NCBI GenBank assembly: GCA_002254845.1
Contig: NKPT01000008.1
Span: 22,895 to 86,894 of the forward strand
Reading direction: 5' to 3'
DNA: 64,000 nt
DNA from: Chloracidobacterium sp. CP2_5A
Lineage (GTDB): Bacteria > Acidobacteriota > Blastocatellia > Chloracidobacteriales > Chloracidobacteriaceae
In this document: in pieces, positions 45,473 to 54,853 of the stretch
Layout of the letters: each line of letters opens with the position of its first letter
Numbering within the stretch: the stretch's first letter is position 1
Notes under the pieces: model-generated
Databases searched by the model: none
Seen by the model: only the letters and a program-made list of their open reading frames with translations
What the model was told of the DNA's origin: nothing
Position numbers and translations under genes: made by a program

Positions 45473-46405
45473 TCACCTCGCCTGCCGCGCGTCGCCCCAG
45501 ACGTCTTCGCTCATGTAGCGCGTTCCGGCATCGCACAGCACCGTCACGACGACCGAGCCGGGCGGAAGCGCTCGGGCGACGTCGAGCGCCGCCACGACGT
45601 TCGCGCCGGCGCTGACGCCGACAAACAACCCTTCCTCGCGCGCCAGCCGCCGCATCATCGCCTGCGCCGCTTCCGTGCTGACTTCCACCTCGGCGTCGGC
45701 GACGGCTGGATCGTAAATGCCCGGCACGAGCGCCGTCGCCATGTGTTTCATCCCCTCCAAGCCATGCAGCGGCGAGTCGGGCTGCATCGAGACGCACTGC
45801 ACCCGCGGATTGTATTCCTTCAAGCGCCGCGACGTTCCAATGAAGGTCCCCGACGTGCCCAGCCCGGCGACGAAGCGCGTGACGCGCCCGGCGGTCTGCT
45901 CCCAGATTTCCGGCCCCGTCGTATGGTAGTGCGCCCGCCAGTTGGCGTCGTTGTTGTACTGGTCAGGGTAAAAATACCTGTCCGGCTGTTCCGCCGCGAG
46001 TTGTTTCGCCAGCCGCTGCGCGCCGTCCGTGGCTTCGAGCGGGTCGGTCTCGATGATTTCCGCCCCGTAGATGCGCAGCATCTTTTTGCGCTCCAGACTG
46101 GCGTTTTTAGGCAAGCACAGCGTCACGCGATACCCCAGCGCCGCGCCCAGCATGGCGTAGGCGATCCCCGTGTTGCCGCTCGTCGCGTCAAGAATCGTCT
46201 TGCCAGGCGTCAGCGCCCCGCTGCGCTCCCCAGCGCGAATCATGCCGAGCGCCGCCCGGTCCTTCACCGAGCCGCCCGGATTGAGGTGCTCGCCCTTGGC
46301 ATACACCTCGACGCCTTCCGGGACAACGCCCGCCGTCACCTGCTGAAGCCGAAACAGCGGCGTGTTTCCAATGGCGGCGGGCAAGGTCAGGGGGCGTTCC
46401 TGCAT
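45473..46405 (-). CDS. cysM: Cysteine synthase, CysM type
   Basis: 310 residues, PLP-dependent. The Schiff-base lysine is K48 in NPGGSVKDRAA, and the PLP-phosphate loop is TSGNTGIAYAM (75-85); GTSGTF closes the cofactor site. The CysM-type enzyme uses O-phosphoserine or O-acetylserine and the thiocarboxylate of a sulfur carrier (CysO) instead of free sulfide. Its place in front of mec and the CysO-E1-rhodanese fusion strongly supports this. It ends four bases before mec. Confidence 0.9.
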   Translation of the reverse strand: MQERPLTLPAAIGNTPLFRLQQVTAGVVPEGVEVYAKGEHLNPGGSVKDRAALGMIRAGERSGALTPGKTILDATSGNTGIAYAMLGAALGYRVTLCLPKNASLERKKMLRIYGAEIIETDPLEATDGAQRLAKQLAAEQPDRYFYPDQYNNDANWRAHYHTTGPEIWEQTAGRVTRFVAGLGTSGTFIGTSRRLKEYNPRVQCVSMQPDSPLHGLEGMKHMATALVPGIYDPAVADAEVEVSTEAAQAMMRRLAREEGLFVGVSAGANVVAALDVARALPPGSVVVTVLCDAGTRYMSEDVWGDARQAR

Positions 46406-46411
46406 AACGGC

Positions 46412-47041
46412 TTAGATCGTCTTCTTGGCCAGATACCAGTCCACGACGTCATACTCGCTCGCCTGCGCGCGAGCGGCGGCATCCGCCAGCGTTTGGGGCG
46501 GGGGAACAATGACTTTCTCGCCGGGCCGCCAGTTGGCCGGCATCGAGCAGGCGTTGGCGTCAGACGTTTGCAGCGCCTCCAGCGCCCGCAGAATTTCATC
46601 AATATTGCGCCCCAAGCTCATCGGATAGTAAATCAGCGCCCGCACAATGCCCTTGTCGTCAATGATGAAGACGGCGCGGACGGTCGCCGTCTCGGACGCG
46701 CTCGGATGAATCAAGCCGTACTTCCGCGCGACCTTCATATCGAGATCGGCAATCACCGGAAAGTCAATTTTGACGCCAAAATGCTGCTCGATGTTGCGAA
46801 TCCAGGCAATGTGCGCCGGAACGGAATCCACCGACAGGCCGATCAGCTGCGCGTTGCGCTCCTCAAACGCCTTGGCGCGCTCGGCAAAGGCGACAAATTC
46901 CGTCGTGCAGACGGGCGTAAAGTCCGCCGGGTGCGAAAACAGCGTCACCCACTTGCCCTTGTAGTCCGACAGCCGAATGACGCCCTGCGTGGACTTAGCT
47001 TCAAAGTCCGGCGCCGGGTCGTTGATACGCGGTAGAGCCAT
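46412..47041 (-). CDS. Peroxiredoxin (Prx6/1-Cys-like)
   Basis: 209 residues. The peroxidatic cysteine is C45 in FSHPADFTPVCTTEF, with the conserved Pro and Thr. The C-terminal domain includes NACSMPANWRPGEKVIVPP with a second Cys near 162, and the arrangement is that of the archaeal Prx6-type enzymes. It reduces H2O2 and organic peroxides in the cytoplasm. It leads the operon with cysM, mec and the CysO fusion, seven bases before cysM, which suggests that cysteine supply here serves oxidative stress defence. Confidence 0.92.
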   Translation of the reverse strand: MALPRINDPAPDFEAKSTQGVIRLSDYKGKWVTLFSHPADFTPVCTTEFVAFAERAKAFEERNAQLIGLSVDSVPAHIAWIRNIEQHFGVKIDFPVIADLDMKVARKYGLIHPSASETATVRAVFIIDDKGIVRALIYYPMSLGRNIDEILRALEALQTSDANACSMPANWRPGEKVIVPPPQTLADAAARAQASEYDVVDWYLAKKTI

Positions 47042-47104
47042 CACGGTTTCCACAACGGGTTCCCCCACAGAGCCAAAGTTGACGAGCCGATACGGGAGTC
47101 CAAT

Positions 47105-47118
47105 AAAACGGCCGTTTT
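47105..47118 (-). promoter_or_regulatory. 14-bp perfect palindrome upstream of the peroxiredoxin-cysteine operon
   Basis: AAAACGGCCGTTTT is perfectly self-complementary with no loop, which argues against a terminator and for a dimeric repressor site. It sits 64 bases upstream of the peroxiredoxin ATG and 23 bases after the RNase Z stop. Confidence 0.5.
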
Positions 47119-47140
47119 GTAAATGATACCGGAAATCGGG

Positions 47141-48091
47141 TCAATCCGCCGCCGCGCCATTGGCCCGACCGGACAGCCGCCGCGCCGCGCGCAGCGACAC
47201 CGCCATGCCGTCCGTCAGAGCCATGACGTTGGGATGAACGGCGGCGGCTTCCTCGATGAAGGGCTGCGTTTGCCGGTAGCGCCGCGAAAAGTGCGTCAGC
47301 GCCAACAGCCCCGCCCCGGCCTCGCGCGCGAGGCTGGCCGCCTGCCGCGCCGTCATGTGACCGTAGCGGTCGGCCTCGGCGGCTTCGCTTTCCAAAAACG
47401 TCGCCTCGCACAGCAGGGCGTCTGCGCGGTCGGCCAGCCGCAGCGCGCCCGCGCAGGGGCGACTGTCCATGACAAAGGCGAATGAGCCGCCGCGCTTGGG
47501 TCGGCCGACTTCGGACGCCAGAACGCGCCGGCCGTTGGGAAGATCGAAAAAGCCCTGTTGTTTGAGGCGGCCCACGGCGGGACCGCGCAAGCCGAGCGCC
47601 GCCAGCTTTTCCGGCGCGAGCGTCAGCGTGTCCGGCTCGACCAGGCGGTAGCCCCAGCTTTCCACCGTGTGGTCAAGCGGATGCGCTTCAATCCGAAACC
47701 GCGCCGTCTCGTGAACAACGCCCGGCGCGGCGATGGGATGCTCCCGAATGACGGCCGTCTCGGTGAAAATCGAGGCTCGCCGCAGGCGCTGGACGTATTC
47801 CGCGCCCGATGCCGGATAGTACAAATCCACCGGATGCGTGACGCCGTCCAGCGAGAGTCGCTGAATGACGCCCGGCAGCCCCAGACAGTGATCGCCGTGC
47901 AGGTGCGTGAGAAAAATCGCCGTGATGTCGGCGGCTGCGACGCCGAAATGCGTCATCTGCCGCTGCGTGCCCTCGCCCGGATCGAAGAGCAAGCCGGCAT
48001 CGTCCCAGCGGACAAAGTAACCGTTGTGATTGCGCTCGCGCGTGGGGACTTGGCTGGACGTGCCGAGCGCGATCAAGAGGCGGTCTGACAC
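47141..48091 (-). CDS. rnz: Ribonuclease Z (tRNA 3' endonuclease)
   Basis: 316 residues from the GTG at 48091, with AAAGGTGA five bases upstream; an ATG at 48118 is possible but adds residues not usual for the family. Metallo-beta-lactamase fold: LIALGTSSQVPTRERNHN at the start, zinc motif FLTHLHGDHCLGLPG, then LDHTVESWGYRL, VMDSRPC, EATFLE and ALTHFSRRY. It trims tRNA 3' trailers. It is upstream of the peroxiredoxin gene on the same strand. Confidence 0.93.
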   Translation of the reverse strand: MSDRLLIALGTSSQVPTRERNHNGYFVRWDDAGLLFDPGEGTQRQMTHFGVAAADITAIFLTHLHGDHCLGLPGVIQRLSLDGVTHPVDLYYPASGAEYVQRLRRASIFTETAVIREHPIAAPGVVHETARFRIEAHPLDHTVESWGYRLVEPDTLTLAPEKLAALGLRGPAVGRLKQQGFFDLPNGRRVLASEVGRPKRGGSFAFVMDSRPCAGALRLADRADALLCEATFLESEAAEADRYGHMTARQAASLAREAGAGLLALTHFSRRYRQTQPFIEEAAAVHPNVMALTDGMAVSLRAARRLSGRANGAAAD

Positions 48092-48171
48092 GGCTTCACC
48101 TTTCCTGGAAGACAGCATCCTGGGAGACAGCGGCGAGACGGTCCCGGCTATCCGAATCCATCGCGCCCAGC

Positions 48172-51100
48172 TCAGGCGGACTTCGCCAGCTTGGCGAGGT
48201 AATCTTCGAGCTTCTGAATGCGCGCGTCGTAAATGGACTGCTGCACCGACTCGATGAGGTCGTATTCTTCCTTGATGCAGAGCAGGATGAACAAGCCCCA
48301 GAGCAGGCGTTGCCGATCCTGCTTGAGACCCTCGATGCGGCTTTCCAGCTCGGCTTTTTTGGCTCGGCGATGCTCTTCTGTGAGCGCCTCGATTTCCAGA
48401 TGCAGCTCGCGCAGCAGGCTGAGCTTGACATCAAACATGTTGTAGAAGCGGTCGCGGTAGGCTTCGTCGTCGTGCCGGTAGTAAATGTGCCGATACTGAT
48501 AGAACTTCATGAACACGTCCTCGCCCTGCCGCTTGGAAAGCCCCGTCACGGCGGCGATTTCATCCGGCGAGCTGTGCATGAACTTGTCAAACGTCGAAAG
48601 CCCGGCCAGGATGATGCGATTCATGAGCTTTTCGTTAATCTCTGGAATCTGCTTGAGAATGAACTTGACGATGAGCACCTCCTTCTTGCTGTTGAGGTCG
48701 GATTCCGACAAATCCAGCGCGAAGGTTTTGGGGAGCAGCTGCGCCAAGCGCTCATAGCTCGCCTGAATGCTCTGAAGCGCCGCTTCCGTGAAATAGGCCT
48801 GATCGGGGACGCCTTTCTGCGACTGCAGCGCCTGCTGCATCTCCTTCAGCGCCACGCAGATTTTCTTGTAGCCCATCTTTTCAGCCGAGCCGTGCAGCAG
48901 GCTGACCGACGGCTCGACCATTTCAATCCATTCGAGCGACGTGCGACGCTTGATTTTCTGATTGAGCTGAATCTCGCGCATGAAGTCCTTGAGCGGCTTG
49001 ACATAGGCCACGGCGATGTTGTCGTACAGCTCCATCAGCATCGACTCCTCGTGATCCGTCAGGCCCGAGTCAAGCGTGGCGCTGCCGCTGCCGCTGCCGC
49101 TGCCGCCAAGGCCCTGGGCCGTCAGCACGGCGTCCAGATTGTCAAATAAGTCATCCACCGAAGCGTCGTCAAAAAGGGCCTCGGCCGCGTCGTCAAAAGC
49201 GTCGTTGATGAGCTGAATGTTTTCCAGCTTCTGAAGCGTCGAGGACTCGACAGGCGCCGCCGGCGCGACATCGGTCGCAACCTGGAAGGCAAAGCCTATG
49301 TAGTCAAGCAGGGCTTTCTTATCGCTCGGCTGCTTGTTCTTGAGATACTGGCGGACAAGCTCCAGAGCGCGGTCGCAGGCGTCGACCATCGCCGCCACGA
49401 GAAACCGGCGCTCGTCGTAGGCCGCCTTGAGATAGGCCCCCAGCGTCGTAAAGGCGAGCTGGAGAGCTTCGTCGGGCGTGGCTCGCGCCGTTTCCGCGCA
49501 GATTTCAGCCGCCGCCTTGTAGGGCGCGAACAGGAGCGGCTTGCGCCGAATACGCTTCAGATTTTCATCCAGCATCTGGAGGCCGTCCGCCAGCGCGCCG
49601 GCGTCGCTGCCGACGCGCAACACGTCCACGGCCACGAAGTTTTGGCGGATCAGGTAAAAAAGCTGCTTGTAAAGCTCATACTTGCCCAGCCGCGTCCGCT
49701 GCTGGAGGGTTTCAATGTTGGCCGGGTCGGCCAGGGCGTCCCACACCAAGCGGCACAGCTTCGGATCGGGACTGTCTTTGAAATGAAGCAGGATTGGGCT
49801 GATCGGACGCTGCGCGAAGGACGAGTCCGGCTTGATGGCCGTGTTGGAGATCTGCTTCAGCTCGCTGCGCTGCAAGAGCGCTTCGTGGAGCAGCAGCGGC
49901 GTTTCAAGCGTGATATTCCGGACCGCCGGCGGCGTCTTGGCGTCGAAATACGCCAGCGCGACTTCGCGGGGGTCAAGCATGAAAAGCCAGTAAAAAGCGT
50001 TGTTGGCTTCCAGAAAGAAGGCGGGCACGGAAGCGTGGCTGACGCTTCCCATGGCGATGTCCACGCGACACTCCGTGTGGTCGGTCAGCGTAATGTGAAA
50101 GTGCCCGGTCAAGCCGGCTTCCCAGGCATAGACAAACGCTTCCGGCAGATTTTTCTGAACGAGCAGCCGATTGAGATTGCGATCCACGGCCAGCGCCGGC
50201 GGCGCCGGCGTGGCCGTGTCAAGTATCTGCCGCGCCGCCACGCACAGCGCGTTGCGCGGCGTGAGCGAGGCGACGATGTCTTGGCACAGGGCCTTGACAT
50301 CGTCATTGTACTGATAAGCCAAGCAGCGCAGAATCTTGGTCGCCCCGTCGGCGTTCCCCAAAAAGGCGAACGAGCGCTTCAGCTTGTTTAGCTCCGTCCG
50401 CACCCGTCCGATGAGGAAGGCAATCGTCGGCGGAGACAGCAGCGTTTGAGCGAATCGCTCAACGTATTCATCGCTCCAGTGCTTGAGCGCGTGATCGAGC
50501 GAAGCTTCCATGGCTTGCGGCTCGTCGAGCGCGACAAGCGTCATGGCGATCTTGTCGGCCAGATCGCGCAGGATGGGGTCGTCGTGCCGCTTGAATTCGG
50601 CCAGCTTATTCCGCAGACACTCGCTCGCCGCTTCGCCGCCGATGAAGCCCAGCGTTGAGATGCCTTGGGCGTTGACCTGCCGCGCGCTGCGCGCGTGGAG
50701 CCGCTGACCGACGAGCGCCACCGCCCGGGCGCGCTCGACAGGCTTGGGCGAGACGATGCGGCCGAGCAGAAAGATCAGATTGCGGACGTAGTACCACGGC
50801 GTCTCCGGCGTGCAGTACTCAAGCTGCTCCAACAGCGCCGGATAGATGCGCTCGCCGTGAGATTCCAGCACGCTCAGTAACACGCGCCGCGCGCGGCGCT
50901 CCGGCTCGCTGAAGAGCTGCTCGAAGAGCTTGTCCGGATTCCAGGCGGTGAAGCGGCTGAGAACGTCGCCCGCCAGGAGGCGCGAAAGCTTCGCTCCGCT
51001 GTATTCGTCGATTTTGCGCCCGCTAAACAGGCTCGCCTTGCCCTGGATGCGCTGGCTTTTCTCCAGCGAGAAGTCGCGCGCCTTGGCCAGTTGCTCGACC

Positions 51101-51861
51101 AAATCCATCATCTGACAGGACTGCGGCAGAAAATCGTCGTTGAAAAAAGCGATGGCCAGGTCAACCGACTGCGCCAGGTAATCTTCCAGGTTAAAGCGGC
51201 GCTTGGTCTCGTATTCCGCGTCCTTGTCGGCTTCGTTGGCGGCGATGATTTCCTGGCGGGCGCGCTTATCCGTGACGAGTCCCACGAAATCCCCGACGAG
51301 GGTGCCGACTTTGCCCTGGTAGGATGCCACGTCCGCGCTGGTTTGCTCATCGGCGAATTCAAAGCGCCGGTCGGCCGAAAGCACATTGTGGGTGGCGTTG
51401 CGGTAGATGTTTTCGTTGAAGCGGTCTTCCTGCACCGGCGTCTCGGCGCGCTGTTCCAGCGCGTACACCCCGCGCTCCCGCAGCTCGCCGATGGGCCGCA
51501 GCTGCTCCCACGGATGCTGCGCCAGGAGCGCCTCCAGGTGCGGGCGGTAGGCCGGCGGGCAAAGCTCGACCAGATGCCGTTCAAATGTCGGGAAGAACCG
51601 ATACGCCTCGCTGAAGCGCACGACGCGATAGAAAAAGATGTCAAAGACCTTGGCGCGCGCCGCCATCAGAATGTCGAGCGGGTTGACGCCCGGCTGCCGT
51701 TGGGCGATCTTTGACACCCAGTTGAGCGTCACCCAGCTCACCGTCCGCGTATCGGCTTGCAAAACCGTGACCAGCGAGGCCGCGATGAGCGCCGGGGCCC
51801 GCTGCCCGGCCAAGAAGGCTTCAAAGTCAGCAATCGCAGGCTGTAAGGCTTCATCTGTCAT
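48172..51861 (-). CDS. Very large PATAN-domain protein with HEAT-like and possible HPt/HhH parts
   Basis: 1,229 residues, cytoplasmic, no membrane helices. Residues about 1-540 are helical, with HEAT-like stretches (RNLIFLLGRIVSPKPVERA, ILRDLADKIAMTLVALDEPQ). About 560-690 resembles PATAN/DUF4388 (GHFHITLTDHTECRVDIAMG). A Gly-Ser linker (GSGSGSGS, near 922) leads to a helical block with LLHGSAEKMG near 990, like a histidine phosphotransfer domain. About 1080-1123 looks like a helix-hairpin-helix (NRIILAGLSTFDKF, VTGLSKRQGE), and the last 80 are coiled coil. The combination suggests a signalling scaffold. I do not recognise the whole protein. Confidence 0.75.
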   Translation of the reverse strand: MTDEALQPAIADFEAFLAGQRAPALIAASLVTVLQADTRTVSWVTLNWVSKIAQRQPGVNPLDILMAARAKVFDIFFYRVVRFSEAYRFFPTFERHLVELCPPAYRPHLEALLAQHPWEQLRPIGELRERGVYALEQRAETPVQEDRFNENIYRNATHNVLSADRRFEFADEQTSADVASYQGKVGTLVGDFVGLVTDKRARQEIIAANEADKDAEYETKRRFNLEDYLAQSVDLAIAFFNDDFLPQSCQMMDLVEQLAKARDFSLEKSQRIQGKASLFSGRKIDEYSGAKLSRLLAGDVLSRFTAWNPDKLFEQLFSEPERRARRVLLSVLESHGERIYPALLEQLEYCTPETPWYYVRNLIFLLGRIVSPKPVERARAVALVGQRLHARSARQVNAQGISTLGFIGGEAASECLRNKLAEFKRHDDPILRDLADKIAMTLVALDEPQAMEASLDHALKHWSDEYVERFAQTLLSPPTIAFLIGRVRTELNKLKRSFAFLGNADGATKILRCLAYQYNDDVKALCQDIVASLTPRNALCVAARQILDTATPAPPALAVDRNLNRLLVQKNLPEAFVYAWEAGLTGHFHITLTDHTECRVDIAMGSVSHASVPAFFLEANNAFYWLFMLDPREVALAYFDAKTPPAVRNITLETPLLLHEALLQRSELKQISNTAIKPDSSFAQRPISPILLHFKDSPDPKLCRLVWDALADPANIETLQQRTRLGKYELYKQLFYLIRQNFVAVDVLRVGSDAGALADGLQMLDENLKRIRRKPLLFAPYKAAAEICAETARATPDEALQLAFTTLGAYLKAAYDERRFLVAAMVDACDRALELVRQYLKNKQPSDKKALLDYIGFAFQVATDVAPAAPVESSTLQKLENIQLINDAFDDAAEALFDDASVDDLFDNLDAVLTAQGLGGSGSGSGSATLDSGLTDHEESMLMELYDNIAVAYVKPLKDFMREIQLNQKIKRRTSLEWIEMVEPSVSLLHGSAEKMGYKKICVALKEMQQALQSQKGVPDQAYFTEAALQSIQASYERLAQLLPKTFALDLSESDLNSKKEVLIVKFILKQIPEINEKLMNRIILAGLSTFDKFMHSSPDEIAAVTGLSKRQGEDVFMKFYQYRHIYYRHDDEAYRDRFYNMFDVKLSLLRELHLEIEALTEEHRRAKKAELESRIEGLKQDRQRLLWGLFILLCIKEEYDLIESVQQSIYDARIQKLEDYLAKLAKSA

Positions 51862-52036
51862 TTTGGTGACTCCAGGCCCGCAGGCGGGAAGTTGCGCGCC
51901 AAGCCTGCGGGATAAAGCGAGTCGCCACCAGACGACTGGCCGGCAGTCTGGCCGAAGACTCTTCCACGGCGCATCAATCAGTCATAGCGCAGACCAGCGC
52001 TTTTATGCCATGCCGGAATGCGAATAAACAGGCGCG

Positions 52037-53887
52037 TCACTGCGCTTTTGGCTGATTGCACAGTAAAAACTTTCCTCCGCTCGCCGCCACGCAATGCAAC
52101 GCCGCCGCGCCGACCAATCGCTCAATGCGGGGCCGGCGAACGTCCTCGACCAACAGGTAGGCTCGTTCAGGAGCCCGCCATAACGCGACGAATCGCTCAT
52201 CGTCCAAAAACACATCGGGCGCGCCGGGCGCGTAAGAACCGTATTCAAGATTGGTCGTTCGCCCGTTGAGCAATAGCGCCCCTTTCAAGTCGGCATAGAA
52301 AAACGCCGATGAAAAGGCGTAATACTGGTTATCCACCACGACGCGCCCCGGCTGCGCGCGCTGCGCGACGACGAGCGCCTGCGCCAGCGGATACGAGCCG
52401 AGATAGGGATCAAAAGCTGCCAGGGCGATGCGGGCGGCCACGAGCAGCAGCGTCAGCATGCCGGTCACGGCGAGCCAGGCCCGCCGCCCGCCGCTCAGAT
52501 GGACGCTAACCGCGCCAATCAAAAACCCCAGCGCCGCTAGCGCCAGCGGCAGGCGCAGGTAAGCGAACGACCGGAGGGTAAGGTCGCCCATGTGGCCGAG
52601 CGACAGGGTGTAAACGGCGTACGCGTCGTCGCTTTTGGCCAGCGCCTGCGCAATGTCGCCGGGGGTCGGCGCGTTCCAATTGACAATCAGCAGCGCCAGC
52701 GCGGCCAGCGCGGCCAAGCCGGCGACGATTGAAGTCGCCCAGCGCCCGACGGCTTGGAAGCGACCATCCTGGGCGAGCGCCGCCCCCAACAGAACGGCGA
52801 CGGCCGGATAAATCGGCAGCGAATAATATTCCTGCGTGGTCGAAAACGAAAAAAACGCCATGACAAACCCGATCCACAGGACCGCCAGCAGCGTCGTCCG
52901 CTCGGCGCGGCTGGACGGGCGGCGCGTCAGCCGCAGGCGGGCGACGCCGGGCAGGAATAAGCTCCACGGAAAGAACCAGACCAGATGCGACAGCCAGAAC
53001 CACAGGCGCGGCACGGTGTTGTAGTCGCGCGGGTAACGCCGCCCCAGAAAGCGCAGGACATGCTCGTTGAAGATAAAAAACCAGAAAAAGCCGCGGTACT
53101 TGCCCGGCTCGCTGGTCAGCGCGAAGTCGAGCCACGGGGGGTTGCAAGCCATGGCGGCGACGAGCCACGGCAGCGTCAGACCCAGCACGATGGCGCTTGT
53201 CGTCACCGGGCGCAGGCGACGCCACAGCTCGCGCTGTCGCCACTGACCGGTGACCAAGGCGTACAGCCCGATGGCCGCCAGCGGGAAGACCAGACCGATA
53301 AGCCCTTTGAAGAGAAAGCCGGCCGCAAGACCAACCGCCATGGCGGCCGACCAGCGGCGCGGGCGGAGCTCTTCTGGGTCGAGCGCCCGCAGGAACGCCC
53401 ACAAGGCGAGCGCAACGCTCAGCGTGAGCAGGACATCCGCGATGAGGACGCGCGTAAACAAAAAAAGACCAATGCTGGTGGCGAGGATGAGGCCGGAGTG
53501 GAAACCGGCGCGCGCGCCGAAGGCCCATGCGCCCATGCGGAGCGCGAGCCAACACAGCGCGACGACGCCGAAGCTGATGGGCAGCCGCGCCGCCCAATCG
53601 TGGACGCCGAATGCGGCGAACGACAGCGCAATGAGCCAGTACTTGAGCGGAGGCTTTTCAAGATAAGCGATGCCGTTGAGCCGGGGCGTCACCCAATCGC
53701 CGGTTTCGAGCATGGCGCGGGCGATTTGCGCCTGGGCGGCGTCTACGTCGTCCATAAGGCGGGGCGGCGGGAAACAGGCGCTGACAAACACGACGGCCGC
53801 CACGGCGATGACCAGCCACTCGTGACGGCGCGCGACAAGCCAGCTCGAAAGGAAGCTCGAAAGGGAATTGCGGGTAAGGGGTGTCAT
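52037..53887 (-). CDS. ArnT-like glycosyltransferase (GT39/GT83 family), multi-pass membrane protein
   Basis: 616 residues with a GT-C layout: about ten or more membrane helices and the DD motif LMDDVDAAQAQIARAMLETGDWV in the first periplasmic loop, followed by NGIAYLEKPPLKYWLIALSF as in ArnT and protein mannosyltransferases. The C-terminal part is a soluble periplasmic domain. Enzymes of this type use polyprenyl-phosphate sugars to modify lipid A, proteins or polysaccharide. Substrate is not predictable. It is divergent from the Dam methylase gene. Confidence 0.87.
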   Translation of the reverse strand: MTPLTRNSLSSFLSSWLVARRHEWLVIAVAAVVFVSACFPPPRLMDDVDAAQAQIARAMLETGDWVTPRLNGIAYLEKPPLKYWLIALSFAAFGVHDWAARLPISFGVVALCWLALRMGAWAFGARAGFHSGLILATSIGLFLFTRVLIADVLLTLSVALALWAFLRALDPEELRPRRWSAAMAVGLAAGFLFKGLIGLVFPLAAIGLYALVTGQWRQRELWRRLRPVTTSAIVLGLTLPWLVAAMACNPPWLDFALTSEPGKYRGFFWFFIFNEHVLRFLGRRYPRDYNTVPRLWFWLSHLVWFFPWSLFLPGVARLRLTRRPSSRAERTTLLAVLWIGFVMAFFSFSTTQEYYSLPIYPAVAVLLGAALAQDGRFQAVGRWATSIVAGLAALAALALLIVNWNAPTPGDIAQALAKSDDAYAVYTLSLGHMGDLTLRSFAYLRLPLALAALGFLIGAVSVHLSGGRRAWLAVTGMLTLLLVAARIALAAFDPYLGSYPLAQALVVAQRAQPGRVVVDNQYYAFSSAFFYADLKGALLLNGRTTNLEYGSYAPGAPDVFLDDERFVALWRAPERAYLLVEDVRRPRIERLVGAAALHCVAASGGKFLLCNQPKAQ

Positions 53888-53949
53888 CTGCGAAACTCGC
53901 CGCCCGGAGCGGCGCGCCCTCTCTCGGCGAAAGCCTTGAAAGCTTATGA

Positions 53950-54846
53950 ATGATAAAATTTCATCCTACTCGACCTGACATGATCAGGAGCCCGCTCAGA
54001 TACCCCGGCGGAAAGTCGCGCGCCACAGAGCGAATAAGGCGGCTTCTTCCTCATTCCTTTGAAGAATACAGAGAGCCATTTGTCGGCGGCGGCTCATGCT
54101 TTGTCTATTTTAGAGCAATCTATCCACAGTTGAGATTCTGGATTAATGACCTCAACCCGGAGCTGTATTATTTTTGGAAATACGCCCAGGAAGATTCTGA
54201 AAAGCTCGCCAGAGCGATTCTCAGCATCAAGCGTGAAAGAACGGATGGAAGAGCGCTTTTTGAAGAGTTGACCGGCGTCAACGCGGAAAGCCTGACAGGA
54301 TTTGAGCGCGCCGTTCGATTTTTTATCCTGAACCGCATTACGTTCTCCGGCGTTGCGGAAGCGGGCGGTTATTCACAACTGGCGTTTTCAAGCAGATTTA
54401 CTGAATCCTCCATTCTCCGCGTCGCCGCGCTTGGCGAATTATTGCAAGGCGTCAGAATCACGAATTTTGACTATCGCCAAGTCCTTGCGCACAGCGACAA
54501 AAAGGTTTTCGCTTTTCTTGACCCTCCGTACTTCAAGGCGATCAAGTCAAAGTTATACGGGAAAAATGGAATTCTACACACGAGCTTCAATCATAACGAA
54601 TTTGCAGACGCTCTCAGAATGTGTCGGCATCTGTGGCTGGTTACGTATGATGACTCTCCTGAAATCAGGAACAATTTTAGCTTTGCTCATATCTACGCTT
54701 GGAAACTACAGTATGGCATGAACAACTACAAGCAAGGAACAGCCGCGCCAGGGCGCGAGCTGTTCATTGCCAACTATCCGCTGCCGCTTCAGGCGGAGGA
54801 TGAAGCCGGCGCAGGCGAAAAGCCGAGGCCACGGCGGCTCATATGA
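53950..54846 (+). CDS. dam: Orphan DNA adenine methylase (D12 class), horizontally acquired
   Basis: 298 residues. Motifs of the D12/Dam class are present: RYPGGKSR (17-24), PFVGGGSCFVYFR (AdoMet site), INDLNPELYYFW, and the catalytic DPPY in VFAFLDPPYFKAI (near 192). It methylates adenine N6 in duplex DNA. Base composition is far lower in G+C than both flanks: two adjacent 60-base lines (54121-54240) are about 38% and 50% GC against over 60% around. No restriction enzyme accompanies it. A second in-frame ATG (53980) could be used. It probably arrived by transfer. Confidence 0.9.
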   Translation: MIKFHPTRPDMIRSPLRYPGGKSRATERIRRLLPHSFEEYREPFVGGGSCFVYFRAIYPQLRFWINDLNPELYYFWKYAQEDSEKLARAILSIKRERTDGRALFEELTGVNAESLTGFERAVRFFILNRITFSGVAEAGGYSQLAFSSRFTESSILRVAALGELLQGVRITNFDYRQVLAHSDKKVFAFLDPPYFKAIKSKLYGKNGILHTSFNHNEFADALRMCRHLWLVTYDDSPEIRNNFSFAHIYAWKLQYGMNNYKQGTAAPGRELFIANYPLPLQAEDEAGAGEKPRPRRLI

Positions 54847-54853
54847 AAGGCAT

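Noticed and set aside
49642..50391. Long plus-strand open frame inside the 1,229-residue gene
   Set aside because: Typical shadow frame of a high-GC gene; the minus-strand protein has consistent helical and motif structure.
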